From Paenibacillus whitsoniae (GTDB lineage: Bacteria; Bacillota; Bacilli; Paenibacillales; NBRC-103111), in NCBI RefSeq assembly GCF_003955665.1, contig NZ_RXHU01000023.1, positions 1-63,590 on the forward strand: 63,590 nucleotides of DNA, read 5' to 3'. Shown piece by piece: positions 9,271-17,555 of this stretch. A program made the position numbers and the translations under genes. How positions within the stretch are numbered: the first letter of the stretch is position 1; the number at the start of each line of letters is the position of its first letter. The notes beneath the pieces are model-generated. The model saw only the letters and a list, made by a program, of their open reading frames with translations. It did no database searches and was not told the DNA's origin.

Positions 9271-10233
9271 TCATACCAAGCTTCGGTAGTAGTTCAACGT
9301 ATCGAGCACCGTCTGGGCGAGCGGGATGCCAGGCTGCCAAGTTGTCGCTTGGCGCAGTTTTGAATAATCGCCTTGAACGATCGCTGCTTCCGAAGGGCGG
9401 ATCAAACGTTTGTCGATGGTTACTTCAAACGGAACGTTTGCGCAGCGTTTGAGCAACTCGATGATGGCGCTGATAGGAACAGCCTTGCCGCTGCAAACGT
9501 TGTAGACGCTGCCGGGGGCGGACGAGGCTAATGGTAGCAGGGTAAGGTAGGCTTCCACCGCATCCCGTACGTCGAGAAAATCCCGTCGAACAGTCGTATT
9601 GCCGACATGCAATTTGGGGGGGAGGAGCCCCTTTTCCATCTGCGCCACCTGTTTGGCAAGGACAGCGCAGACCCCGGTCGCAGGGCCGGGCCCGATTAAA
9701 TTAAACGTTCGCGCCAGCAGCGCGGGAATGCCATACACACGGCCGTACATCTGGACAACGGCGCCCATGACCAGCTTGCTCCAGGCATACGGGCTGCCGG
9801 GCAGCAACGGCGCTGTTTCCGCGAGCGGAGCAGCAGGCACAGCTTCCAAGTCATACTCATAGGCGGTCCCTATGGCCAGAAATCCTTTCAGTCCGGCAGC
9901 GGAGTCTGTTCGTACCGCCTCCAACAGCTGCAGGGTACTCCATGCGTTCGCTTCCATCACGGAAACAGGATCTTTGTACGAAGTACTTACATCGTTGGCC
10001 CCGGCCAAATGAATGATATACGTAAACGAATGCGCAGAAATCAACTGCTTGATAAAGCTTTCTTGCGCCATATCCCCTGAGATGTAGGCAAGGCGCGGAT
10101 GCTGCAGCCCGCAGAAAGCCCGGCGTCCGATGCCTACCACATCCATGCCGTGTTCGAGCAAGCAGGCGGCCATATGCTGTCCAACGAACCCGTTAACCCC
10201 CGTGAGGAGGACGAGCGGGGAAGCTTGCGTCAT
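9271..10233 (-). CDS. NAD-dependent epimerase/dehydratase, GDP-6-deoxy-mannose reductase-like
   Basis: This 320-residue extended SDR has TGVNGFVGQH at residue 11 and SPYAWSKLV (YxxxK) near 147. The overall pattern, including TFNLIGPGP, resembles RMD-type reductases that reduce a 4-keto-6-deoxy nucleotide sugar. The usual TSEEYG segment reads GTAYEYD here. Its start overlaps the upstream nucleotidyltransferase stop (ATGA), so the two are translationally coupled. The probable substrate is the product of the LegB-like dehydratase two genes upstream; the nucleotide carrier is uncertain. Confidence 0.82.
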   Translation of the reverse strand: MTQASPLVLLTGVNGFVGQHMAACLLEHGMDVVGIGRRAFCGLQHPRLAYISGDMAQESFIKQLISAHSFTYIIHLAGANDVSTSYKDPVSVMEANAWSTLQLLEAVRTDSAAGLKGFLAIGTAYEYDLEAVPAAPLAETAPLLPGSPYAWSKLVMGAVVQMYGRVYGIPALLARTFNLIGPGPATGVCAVLAKQVAQMEKGLLPPKLHVGNTTVRRDFLDVRDAVEAYLTLLPLASSAPGSVYNVCSGKAVPISAIIELLKRCANVPFEVTIDKRLIRPSEAAIVQGDYSKLRQATTWQPGIPLAQTVLDTLNYYRSLV

Positions 10234-10943
10234 ACCGATTCACCGGGCAGCAGGAGGCTCTTCAACTTGCCGAACTCTTCGTTCGCTCGTGTATAGTCCG
10301 ATGGACGGCCAATATCGAGCCAGAAGTCATTGTTTTCGTAATGGCGCACCTTTTCACCCGCAGCTAACAGCTTATGAATCAAATCTGGGATGTCAAAATA
10401 GCTGCCTGCCGGAATATAATCGGCGATTTCCGGGTTCATCATATAAATACCCATACTGACATAAGCGGAGCGGGTTGGCTTTTCTATGAAATTGGTGACA
10501 TATTCCTCCTGGGTTTCCAGCACGCCAAGCTCAATGGGAATGCCTCTTTTCTGCGATGCGATGGTAAGTATGCTGCCTCCCGTCATGTGAAAATCCCGGA
10601 ACCCGGCAAAATCCAGCGTCGTTAAGACATCGCAATTAATGAGCAGAAAGGGGCCGGATCTTCGTTGGATCAATCGAATGGGCCCTACGGTGCCGAGAGG
10701 TTCTTTTTCTACATAATAAGAGATAGAAATACCACGAGAGCTGCCGTCCCCGAAATACGTCTGGATGAGCCCAGATAAATAACCACATGCCATGGTGATT
10801 GACGTAAACCCATAATTTCGGAGCTGCTTGACAATAATTTCGAGAATGGGCTGTTCACCGACGGGCAATAGCCCTTTTGGAAGCACCTTTGTATAAGGTG
10901 CCATGCGCATTCCCTTGCCTCCCGTCATAATTACGGCTTCCAC
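10230..10943 (-). CDS. Sugar-1-phosphate nucleotidyltransferase
   Basis: This 237-residue GT-A-fold nucleotidyltransferase has the diagnostic MTGGKGMRMAPYTKVLPKG loop at the N-terminus, then INCDVLT with the metal-binding Asp near 103, and NFIEKPTRS near 147. It activates a hexose-1-phosphate with an NTP; GDP- and dTDP-forming members cannot be separated by eye. I prefer the GTG at 10943, eight bases after AAGGAG; a GTG nine bases earlier overlaps that site. It lies between the LegB-like dehydratase and the RMD-like reductase, implying one pathway. Confidence 0.85.
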   Translation of the reverse strand: MEAVIMTGGKGMRMAPYTKVLPKGLLPVGEQPILEIIVKQLRNYGFTSITMACGYLSGLIQTYFGDGSSRGISISYYVEKEPLGTVGPIRLIQRRSGPFLLINCDVLTTLDFAGFRDFHMTGGSILTIASQKRGIPIELGVLETQEEYVTNFIEKPTRSAYVSMGIYMMNPEIADYIPAGSYFDIPDLIHKLLAAGEKVRHYENNDFWLDIGRPSDYTRANEEFGKLKSLLLPGESV

Positions 10944-10955
10944 AGAATCCACTCC

Positions 10956-11942
10956 TTATACAACATATTCATTCGGACGATACAGCTCAGGGTGATCTTT
11001 CATCCACGCAATCGTCCGCTCTAATCCTTGCGACAGCGAAATGGAAGGTTGCCATCCAATTAAAGCAGCGGCCTTGCTGCTGTCCGAGAAGAGTCGATCC
11101 ACTTCGCTTTTCTCCGGCCGTACCCGCTCGCTCGCAAGCCGCACGGGGATATCTCTGCCAATGATGTGTTTAATCTTCTGAGCAAGCTCGCCAATGGAAA
11201 TTTCGGCGCCGGACCCGGCGTTAATCGTCTGACCGATGGCGGCCTCATGTGAAGCTGCGCAAATAAAAGCCCGGGCGGTATCTTCCACGAATGTGAAATC
11301 GCGGGTCGCAGTGAGGTTGCCAAGCGCAATTTCAGGCTGGTGCAGCGCTTGATTAATAATAGTAGGGATGACGGCGCGCATGGATTGGCGGGGACCATAA
11401 GCATTAAAGGGTCTGACGGTGACGACCGGCAGCGAATAGGAGCAGTAGAAACTTTCTATGATTTTATCTGCACCGATCTTGCTGGCCGAATAAGGGGATT
11501 GCCCTTGCAGAGGATGTGTTTCATCCATCGGCACATAGCGCGCGCTGCCATATACCTCGCTGGTGGAGGTGTGGATCAATCGTGGGATGCCTAATTCGAG
11601 GACGGCTTGGGCTACATTCAGCGTGCCGATCACATTAGTCTGAACGACATCTGTCGGATGCTGATATGAGTAGGGAATCGCAATCAATGCGCCTAGATGG
11701 AAGACAGTATCGGTCCCTTTAACCGCACGGTGGACGCCATGCGGATCTCGCAAATCACCTTTAATGACCTCGATTTCTTGCTGTACATCTGCAGGCAGTT
11801 GATCGAGAAATCCGCGAGTATTCGTTGAATTATATCGGATGAACGCTTTGACGCTTGCTCCCTCCGCAACCAGTTGATGAACGAGATGACTGCCTATAAA
11901 TCCGGCAGCGCCTGTAACTAGAACCTGCTTTCCTTGCATCAT
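10956..11942 (-). CDS. LegB-like NAD-dependent 4,6-dehydratase, first gene of the nucleotide-sugar operon
   Basis: This 328-residue extended SDR has TGAAGFIGSHL near residue 9, the segment LIAIPYSYQHP near 84, STSEVYGSARYVP near 120 and a PYSASK catalytic pair near 145. The combination is very like LegB, the UDP-/GDP-GlcNAc-type dehydratase of legionaminic acid biosynthesis. No LegC aminotransferase, NeuB-type synthase or CMP-transferase is present, so legionaminate itself is unlikely. The ATG at 11942 (or the next one) follows GGAAGGAG. It heads six closely packed leftward genes. Confidence 0.85.
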   Translation of the reverse strand: MMQGKQVLVTGAAGFIGSHLVHQLVAEGASVKAFIRYNSTNTRGFLDQLPADVQQEIEVIKGDLRDPHGVHRAVKGTDTVFHLGALIAIPYSYQHPTDVVQTNVIGTLNVAQAVLELGIPRLIHTSTSEVYGSARYVPMDETHPLQGQSPYSASKIGADKIIESFYCSYSLPVVTVRPFNAYGPRQSMRAVIPTIINQALHQPEIALGNLTATRDFTFVEDTARAFICAASHEAAIGQTINAGSGAEISIGELAQKIKHIIGRDIPVRLASERVRPEKSEVDRLFSDSSKAAALIGWQPSISLSQGLERTIAWMKDHPELYRPNEYVV

Positions 11943-12061
11943 GAAAATAATCACTCCTTCCAACATATGGTTACAGTCTATTCTCGAAGAATTGGGAAGT
12001 AGTGGACTATCCCCCACTCAGGAATTGTAATCGTTGAAAATAGGTAATCATTATGTACTTG

Positions 12062-12106
12062 AAAAGGCTGCCTCTAAAGATCTCAATGAATCTTTCGGGG
12101 CAGCCG
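12062..12106 (-). terminator. Terminator of the 136-residue spore-surface-like gene
   Basis: On the minus strand GGCTGCC pairs with GGCAGCC, with an inner AAAGAT/ATCTTT stem, followed by TTTTC. It separates the upstream small gene from the nucleotide-sugar operon. Confidence 0.7.
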
Positions 12107-12124
12107 GTTGAATGACACAATTGG

Positions 12125-12535
12125 CTATGGGTACGTGTAGGAAACGCCGGAGAAAGTGATTGGACCTGTAACTGTTGCGCCGGTCAACAGCCCCGCTTCC
12201 AACTGAACATTTAATGTGTAGCCTTGGTTGGATGTTGCGGGAACGTTCATATCAATCGCTTGAAAGGAGACCGTAAGCTCTTGCCCTGCATTTAAGAGGA
12301 CTTCCTCTCTGCACGAGAAAATAACGGCATTGCCGCGCAGTACGTTAAACAACAAGACGGGTGCCAATAACGTGGAGGTCACGCCTACTGTGGCGTTAAG
12401 GATAACTCGGTTGGCACCTTGCGGAATCGCCAGACCGAATTGGGCAAGTGTGATAGGCGATGTTGTAACCGTCCGGGAAAGTGAACCGCTTGTTGTACCC
12501 GGAACGCTTGTCCCAATACTAAAAATCTGTGTCAT
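12125..12535 (-). CDS. Small jelly-roll-like protein, candidate exosporium or spore-coat component
   Basis: This 136-residue protein has no signal peptide or membrane helix. It is dominated by alternating hydrophobic/Thr/Ser strands and ends in TFSGVSYTYP. The strand pattern resembles the C-terminal domain of BclA and ExsF/BxpB-type exosporium proteins, but that is a resemblance, not an identification. A near-perfect AAAGGAGGTGATT site precedes the ATG, predicting strong translation. A CATATTTTA element on its strand about 30 bases upstream matches the sigma-K -10 consensus. It sits between sugar-nucleotide genes and glycosyltransferases. Confidence 0.6.
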   Translation of the reverse strand: MTQIFSIGTSVPGTTSGSLSRTVTTSPITLAQFGLAIPQGANRVILNATVGVTSTLLAPVLLFNVLRGNAVIFSCREEVLLNAGQELTVSFQAIDMNVPATSNQGYTLNVQLEAGLLTGATVTGPITFSGVSYTYP

Positions 12536-12563
12536 AGAATCACCTCCTTTTGCTACATGCTAT

Positions 12564-12572
12564 TAAAATATG
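12564..12572 (-). promoter_or_regulatory. Sigma-K-like -10 element (CATANNNTA)
   Basis: CATATTTTA on the minus strand fits the mother-cell sigma-K -10 consensus exactly. The -35 AC dinucleotide is only roughly placed, about 14-15 bases upstream rather than 16-17. Confidence 0.4.
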
Positions 12573-12689
12573 AAATTTTCGCTTGTGTGGGAGCTGTTTT
12601 TTCTGAAAAAGGGGCGAAGTAAATGGATGGTTTTCCCAATTTCTTGATGGGAAATAGACACATTGAGGGGTCAAATTGGTACAGCGGCA

Positions 12690-12698
12690 CATAATCTA
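12690..12698 (+). promoter_or_regulatory. Sigma-K-like -10 element (CATANNNTA)
   Basis: CATAATCTA fits the sigma-K -10 consensus exactly, about 40 bases before the sulfotransferase start. No convincing -35 AC is seen at the usual distance. It is divergent from the element at 12564. Confidence 0.4.
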
Positions 12699-12731
12699 TT
12701 TTTAAATAAATACTGGGAGGTACCGCCCTGC

Positions 12732-13484
12732 ATGGACATACACAATGCCAGTCCTACGATCTTTCTGAACACAGTTCCGAAGAGCGGAACGAATCTCCTC
12801 AATCAGTTGTTGTTAGGATTGCCGGGAACTAGCATGAATCCCTACGTATTCTATGAAGGATTAGCTCAGGATTTGCCTGCGCATGCCGCCATATTGAGCA
12901 AGGCAGCTCCGGGCGAACTGTATATGGGGCATGTGTACTACTCGGCAGAATGGGCTTCGCTGCTGCGCCAATCCGGATTGAAGACGATTTTTATGAGCAG
13001 AGACTTACGGGATGTGCTCGTGTCGCTGACGTATTTCATTCTCGAGAAGCTGCCGCATTATCCACTGTATGAGCAGTTGCGTGCGCTCAAGAGTCAGAAG
13101 GAGCGCTATTTGCTGCTTATTCACGGTTATGGCCAGTATCCAAACATCCGGAATTGGTTCCGTGTATTCCAGGGCTGGTTGTATGAATCGGGTGTGCATA
13201 CAGTCACGTACGAAGAATTAATGACTTCACAAGAGCTCAGAAAGGAAAAGATCGCTGGCATCGCCGCATTTCTATGGAAGGACCGCGTACCGCCGCTGCC
13301 GCTCGACCAGCTCGCGCTTCAAATGGAAGCAAACATAAGCAGCGATCGCTCATTTACGTTCCGCAAAGGACTTGTTGGAGGCTGGAGAGATGAATTCGAT
13401 GACGAAGTGACGGCGGCTTTCAAACGCGTGGCCGGCGAGGTATTAATTCAAACGGGTTATGAAAAAAATATGGATTGGTCATAA
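12732..13484 (+). CDS. PAPS-dependent sulfotransferase family protein
   Basis: This 250-residue protein has the two signatures of PAPS-dependent sulfotransferases. One is the 5'-phosphosulfate loop TVPKSGTNLL at residues 14-23. The other is the 3'-phosphate-binding SRDLRDVLVSL near 88-98. A late FRKGLVGGWRDEF segment near 215 corresponds to the conserved RKGxxGDW-type motif. I chose the ATG at 12732 (GGGAGG upstream). It would transfer sulfate to a sugar or protein. It heads the rightward glycosyltransferase set, and an APS kinase, the last step of PAPS synthesis, lies at 19157. No signal peptide: cytoplasmic. Confidence 0.88.
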   Translation: MDIHNASPTIFLNTVPKSGTNLLNQLLLGLPGTSMNPYVFYEGLAQDLPAHAAILSKAAPGELYMGHVYYSAEWASLLRQSGLKTIFMSRDLRDVLVSLTYFILEKLPHYPLYEQLRALKSQKERYLLLIHGYGQYPNIRNWFRVFQGWLYESGVHTVTYEELMTSQELRKEKIAGIAAFLWKDRVPPLPLDQLALQMEANISSDRSFTFRKGLVGGWRDEFDDEVTAAFKRVAGEVLIQTGYEKNMDWS

Positions 13485-13506
13485 CCGGCAGAAGTGGAGG
13501 TTGGAC

Positions 13507-14538
13507 ATGAAAGTCGTAATCCTTGCTGCAGATCTTCATATTGGCGGTGGTTGTAAAGTATTGATTGACATTGCCGGTGCGCTGACGAGCAAAGGGCATG
13601 AAGTCGAGATTGTCATTCCGCAAACCGCCACCGTAAAGTACAACATTCCCTGCAAGCTGACGATTGTTCCGAAATTGGACAGGGCATATATCCCTTATGG
13701 TGATATTGTGTTGACGAATTTCTATACGACGTTCCAACCGGCTTTCGAAGCTTGGCCGGAGCAAACGGTTCGATTAAGCCTCGGATTCGAGCCGCTCTGG
13801 GCACCCGACCGTCAAGCGGCTTTATGGACGTATTGCCAAGGTGTGCCGGTCATCACGATTTCCAACTGGATGGACCAATTAATTTATGAACACTCTGGCC
13901 GCCGCAGCACCGTCGTTTCGCTTGGCGTGGACCCCCAAGTGTTCCGTCCGCGCGGGCCAAAGATTGCACCGCTCCCTGACAAGTCATCATCTAAAGTGAT
14001 CTTGTACATTGCAAGGGATGCGAACGATTACGCATTAAAAGGCTTCAGCGATTTCTTCGGAGCTATGGAAATTATCAAGAATGAATATCAAGGAGACTAT
14101 GTCGTCTATCTGATTTGTCCGGACGGCAGGATGTCGCTGAGTCAGCTTGATATTCCCGAACGCATTTTCCATCCAAAAGATGAGTTCGAGATGGCGAAGC
14201 TGTATCGCACGGCGGATGTGTTCGTCGCTTCCTCGTGGTTCGAAGCATTCTCCCTGCCTCCGCTGGAGGCGATGGCTTGCGGCACACCTGTCGTGACAAC
14301 GAATTCCGGCGGTGTTATGGACTTTTGCGCGCATATGGAAAGCGCCTATGTGACAGCGCCGAAAGATGCCCGCGGGCTTGCCCAAGGCATATGCGCCATT
14401 TTATCGGATCCGCCGCTTGCAAATAAGCTTGCTCGAGGAGGCAGCGTGAGTGCGGCACGATTAACGAAAGCCCTTTTTGAAAGAAATATGGTGAATGCCC
14501 TGGAGGAAATCGTGAAGAAGCGTCACACTGCGGGTTAA
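13507..14538 (+). CDS. Glycosyltransferase family 4 protein
   Basis: This 343-residue GT-B enzyme starts MKVVILAADLHIGGGCKVL, with the glycine-rich acceptor loop. It carries WFEAFSLPPLEAMACGTPVV near 245, the E-x7-E nucleotide-sugar site of family 4. GTGGAGG precedes the ATG, 22 bases after the sulfotransferase. Its central part (TNFYTTFQPAFEAW, RLSLGFEPLW) is clearly paralogous to the C-terminal half of the next gene. The acceptor is unknown; context suggests a sulfated surface glycan. Confidence 0.88.
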   Translation: MKVVILAADLHIGGGCKVLIDIAGALTSKGHEVEIVIPQTATVKYNIPCKLTIVPKLDRAYIPYGDIVLTNFYTTFQPAFEAWPEQTVRLSLGFEPLWAPDRQAALWTYCQGVPVITISNWMDQLIYEHSGRRSTVVSLGVDPQVFRPRGPKIAPLPDKSSSKVILYIARDANDYALKGFSDFFGAMEIIKNEYQGDYVVYLICPDGRMSLSQLDIPERIFHPKDEFEMAKLYRTADVFVASSWFEAFSLPPLEAMACGTPVVTTNSGGVMDFCAHMESAYVTAPKDARGLAQGICAILSDPPLANKLARGGSVSAARLTKALFERNMVNALEEIVKKRHTAG

Positions 14539-14562
14539 CCTACCAAAGGAGGTGTTCGAAGA

Positions 14563-16317
14563 ATGAATACAACTGCGAAGGTCTCTATTGTCATTCCTTT
14601 CTACAACTGCGCTTATGTCGACAAAGCCATTGAAAGCGCACTTGGACAGACGTATCCCAACATTGAGATCATCGTTGTCAATGACGGCTCAACCAAGTAT
14701 GTGGAGAAGCTGGATCCATACATGGGGCGAATCCGTTATGTTGAAAAAGGAAATGGCGGTACAGCCAGTGCGCTGAATGCCGGCATCAAACGTGCCACTG
14801 GCGACTATTTTGCTTGGCTGAGCTCCGATGACATGTTCGAACCGCGTAAAGTGGAGAGACAACTGGCTTTTATGCAGGAGAGAGGGGCTAAAGTCAGCTA
14901 TACGTCGTATGTGCATATGGATGAGCAGGGGCATATTTTTGGCGGTCCTTCCGGCATCGGCTGCCCCACGAAGTTGGAATTTTTCTCAACGATGCAAAAA
15001 GGCTGCATTATTAACGGCTGTACGGTTATGCTGCACATGAGTGTTTTTCGAAAAGTGGGCTATTTCAATGAGTCCCGCAAATATACGCAGGATTATGACC
15101 TATGGATGCGAGTGATGAAAATTTTTGATTTTCACTATTTGGACGAAAGTCTCGTCCGCTATCGAGTTCATCAGGAAATGGGCACGCGCAAGCATGAAAG
15201 TGAAATCGTCAAAGAAATTCATCTTGTGCAGTCTACCTATCGGAGGGATCTGGACGCTTTGATTAATAAAGAGAAACTGACTATCACTTTCCCGATTATC
15301 ACACTTAGTATTGGCGGGGCTCAGCGCATGCTGGCAGAGATGGTTAACGGACTTTCGGCCAAAGGGCATAACGTCATTGTTTTGATGCCTCCGACCGGCA
15401 CTTTGAGCTACAGCGTCAATGCTCAAATTATTCGCACCAAACAGCCTTATGCCGTCCAAGAAAGCGATTATCCCAAAGCTGACGTCATTGTTTCCAACTT
15501 TTATACGATTGTCCCCTCCGCGCATCAAGCCAGCTTAAACGGGAAAGGCGTGCATGTCCGCTTAAGCCTGTGCTATGAACCTTCCTTTTTGCCTGAGAAC
15601 CATATCTCCTTTCCGACTTACCATATTTCCAAGCATATTGTGGTGCTCTCCGAATGGCAGAAGCAGCTGATTGCGCTGAATCACGGGCATCAGGCACACA
15701 TTGTGCCGGTAGGTGTCGGTGCGGCGTTTAGAAACATGCATATTCGAGGCGCACAGGGGCAATTGCAAATTGCTGCCATTCTGCGCAGGCCGGAAGGCGG
15801 CTATTCCTGGCACAGGGAGCAAGACTATTTGATTCAGCAGTTGGAGCTTGTGCAAGCTCGATATCCGCATGTACGGATCTCGCTGATGTCTCCACCTGAG
15901 GAGTTTCAGAGTTCGCCTATGCTGCAGGAGATTAAAGCGAGCCATCCGAACTTCCGGTATTTGACCCCTGGTCATGATGGGGCTATGGCCTATCATTACA
16001 ACGAAACGGATATATTCGTCAATTCCTCGACCTATGATTCGGCTTCTCTGCCGGGACTCGAGGCGATGCGCTGCGGTGCTGCGCTTGTTACCACGTATAA
16101 CGGCGGCAATATGGATTACTGCCGTCACGAGCAGAACGGCTTGATGTCTTACCGGTATGAGAATCGCTTGGCGTCGGATGTTGGCAGGTTGATTGAAGAC
16201 GGGGAGCTTAGACGCCGATTGGCTGCTGCAGGGGAAGCGGAGGCTGCGAAATGGACGTGGGAGCGCAGTGTAAACGCCTTTGAAAAAGCTATTAACGAGA
16301 TCCGATCATCGCGATAG
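14563..16317 (+). CDS. Bifunctional glycosyltransferase: GT2 domain fused to GT4 domain
   Basis: This 584-residue protein has two complete catalytic modules. Residues 1-230 are a family 2 GT-A domain: VSIVIPFYNCAYVDKAI, VVNDGST, and a DXD-like SSDDMF near 88. Residues about 243-584 are a GT-B family 4 domain: LSIGGAQRML acceptor loop and SASLPGLEAMRCGAALVTT near 495. It would add two sugars in sequence. AAAGGAGG precedes the ATG. The GT4 half shares block-by-block similarity with the gene just upstream, suggesting tandem duplication followed by fusion. Confidence 0.88.
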   Translation: MNTTAKVSIVIPFYNCAYVDKAIESALGQTYPNIEIIVVNDGSTKYVEKLDPYMGRIRYVEKGNGGTASALNAGIKRATGDYFAWLSSDDMFEPRKVERQLAFMQERGAKVSYTSYVHMDEQGHIFGGPSGIGCPTKLEFFSTMQKGCIINGCTVMLHMSVFRKVGYFNESRKYTQDYDLWMRVMKIFDFHYLDESLVRYRVHQEMGTRKHESEIVKEIHLVQSTYRRDLDALINKEKLTITFPIITLSIGGAQRMLAEMVNGLSAKGHNVIVLMPPTGTLSYSVNAQIIRTKQPYAVQESDYPKADVIVSNFYTIVPSAHQASLNGKGVHVRLSLCYEPSFLPENHISFPTYHISKHIVVLSEWQKQLIALNHGHQAHIVPVGVGAAFRNMHIRGAQGQLQIAAILRRPEGGYSWHREQDYLIQQLELVQARYPHVRISLMSPPEEFQSSPMLQEIKASHPNFRYLTPGHDGAMAYHYNETDIFVNSSTYDSASLPGLEAMRCGAALVTTYNGGNMDYCRHEQNGLMSYRYENRLASDVGRLIEDGELRRRLAAAGEAEAAKWTWERSVNAFEKAINEIRSSR

Positions 16318-16435
16318 AAACCCAGTTTTATATTTTTAGGTGAGCGTCTAGGACGAGGGTCTACCCCTATGAGTAGTATAGCTATGTAGTCTAAACCAAT
16401 TATAATGGTGAAATGGAAAAACTTGGAGGTGCGCT

Positions 16436-17092
16436 ATGTCTCGTTCAGGAAAAGGCTGCGAGGTAAAGAAAACTCGCGTCAGTTGTAAAGAGGTTTGCTT
16501 TCCAAAGAAGAGAGGCAAAAGAAAGCATTGTAAAGTTGTGAAGAAAAGAATAAGAAGAACGGTTAAAGTCATTTGCAAGCCGCAGAAAGCTCCCGATGTT
16601 TTTGTAACCACTCCTCCTCCAACTGTCAATGTTCAAACCAATCCGCCAGATGTCCACGTTACAACGCCTGCACCGGAAGTGCACGTTACAACGCCTGCAC
16701 CGGATGTCCACGTTACAACACCTCCGCCTATCGTCAACGTAGAAACACCTGCACCTATCGTTAACGTAGAGACACCTGCACCTGATGTTCATGTCAAAGT
16801 GGAAGCGCCTAAAGCGGAAGTTAAGGTGAAAGTCGAATTTCCCGATGACAATTGTGTCGAAGAGCTGAAAGAAATGCTTCTGGAGTTCAGAGGGAATGAA
16901 GTTGAATTGTTCACATCAAGCGGTGACTCAGGGGGATCTCCGGCTAACCGAATTGGCATCGTGGAGAGAGTCGGTGAAACGACATTGACTTTGCGTCCGA
17001 CAACAGGGAATGCAGAGGGTCAAGTTGCCATTTACTCGATTTGCCACCTTATCGGCTTTAGACCTTTCCTACCTGTTGAACCAGTGGTGTAG
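16436..17092 (+). CDS. Basic, Val/Thr/Pro-repeat protein with C-terminal Sm-like domain, candidate spore-surface glycoprotein
   Basis: This 218-residue protein has three parts. Residues 1-55 are Lys/Arg-rich with five cysteines. Residues about 58-125 contain a repeat of roughly ten residues alternating VHVTTPAPD and VNVETPAPI types. Residues about 145-218 look like a small beta barrel (GNEVELF, NRIGIVERVGETTLTL). The Thr/Pro repeat is a plausible O-glycosylation region. TTGGAGG precedes the ATG. It follows the glycosyltransferases and precedes two smaller proteins that share the barrel pattern, a layout seen in spore-coat gene sets. No signal peptide, which fits mother-cell assembly. Confidence 0.65.
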   Translation: MSRSGKGCEVKKTRVSCKEVCFPKKRGKRKHCKVVKKRIRRTVKVICKPQKAPDVFVTTPPPTVNVQTNPPDVHVTTPAPEVHVTTPAPDVHVTTPPPIVNVETPAPIVNVETPAPDVHVKVEAPKAEVKVKVEFPDDNCVEELKEMLLEFRGNEVELFTSSGDSGGSPANRIGIVERVGETTLTLRPTTGNAEGQVAIYSICHLIGFRPFLPVEPVV

Positions 17093-17147
17093 GTAGTCTT
17101 GAATCATGACATCAACCTTGTAGAAGGTTAGAAGGAGGCAATACTAG

Positions 17148-17543
17148 ATGGATATTGTAGTCATTATAGCTGGCAACAGCTATGCTACGCGTTGCGCTGT
17201 CATTAACTGTTATGACGCGACGATGGAGTTCCCTGGACTTGAAGTTGGAGCCAAGCTGACACCGGTTCTGGCGTCCTTGATGGAAGCGGGATTCCATGTT
17301 AGGGATTACGAAGGGAACTCGAACGTGACAACTTATTTTCTTATCCGCGGTTCAGCAGACGATGGCGGATGCCATCCTTTGGCTGCATTAGATGGGCGGT
17401 TGAACACGCAGGTAACGATCCAGACAAGTGCGGGCACTGTAAGCGGGTTGGTACTTCTTATCGGTTCCGATGTCGTTGAGCTTCTAGAGCCGTCAGGAGA
17501 TATCCTCCTCATTCCGGCACACAGTATCCAGACGGTGATATAA
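17148..17543 (+). CDS. Small protein with C-terminal Sm-like (CotB/DUF2642-like) barrel, candidate spore coat
   Basis: This 131-residue protein has no signal peptide or membrane helix. The first 75 residues are of unknown type. The last 55 (LNTQVTIQTSAGTVSGLVLL through IPAHSIQTV) follow the strand pattern of the small Sm-like barrels of CotB/DUF2642 proteins. GAAGGAGG lies ahead of the ATG, and the next gene starts 12 bases after its stop, so the two are co-transcribed. Its role as a coat component is inferred from family resemblance and neighbours. Confidence 0.6.
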   Translation: MDIVVIIAGNSYATRCAVINCYDATMEFPGLEVGAKLTPVLASLMEAGFHVRDYEGNSNVTTYFLIRGSADDGGCHPLAALDGRLNTQVTIQTSAGTVSGLVLLIGSDVVELLEPSGDILLIPAHSIQTVI

Positions 17544-17555
17544 GGAGGAGAAACC

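Noticed and set aside
10956..11942. Legionaminic or pseudaminic acid biosynthesis cluster
   Set aside because: Only the LegB-like dehydratase is present; the aminotransferase, synthase and CMP-transferase are missing in the window.
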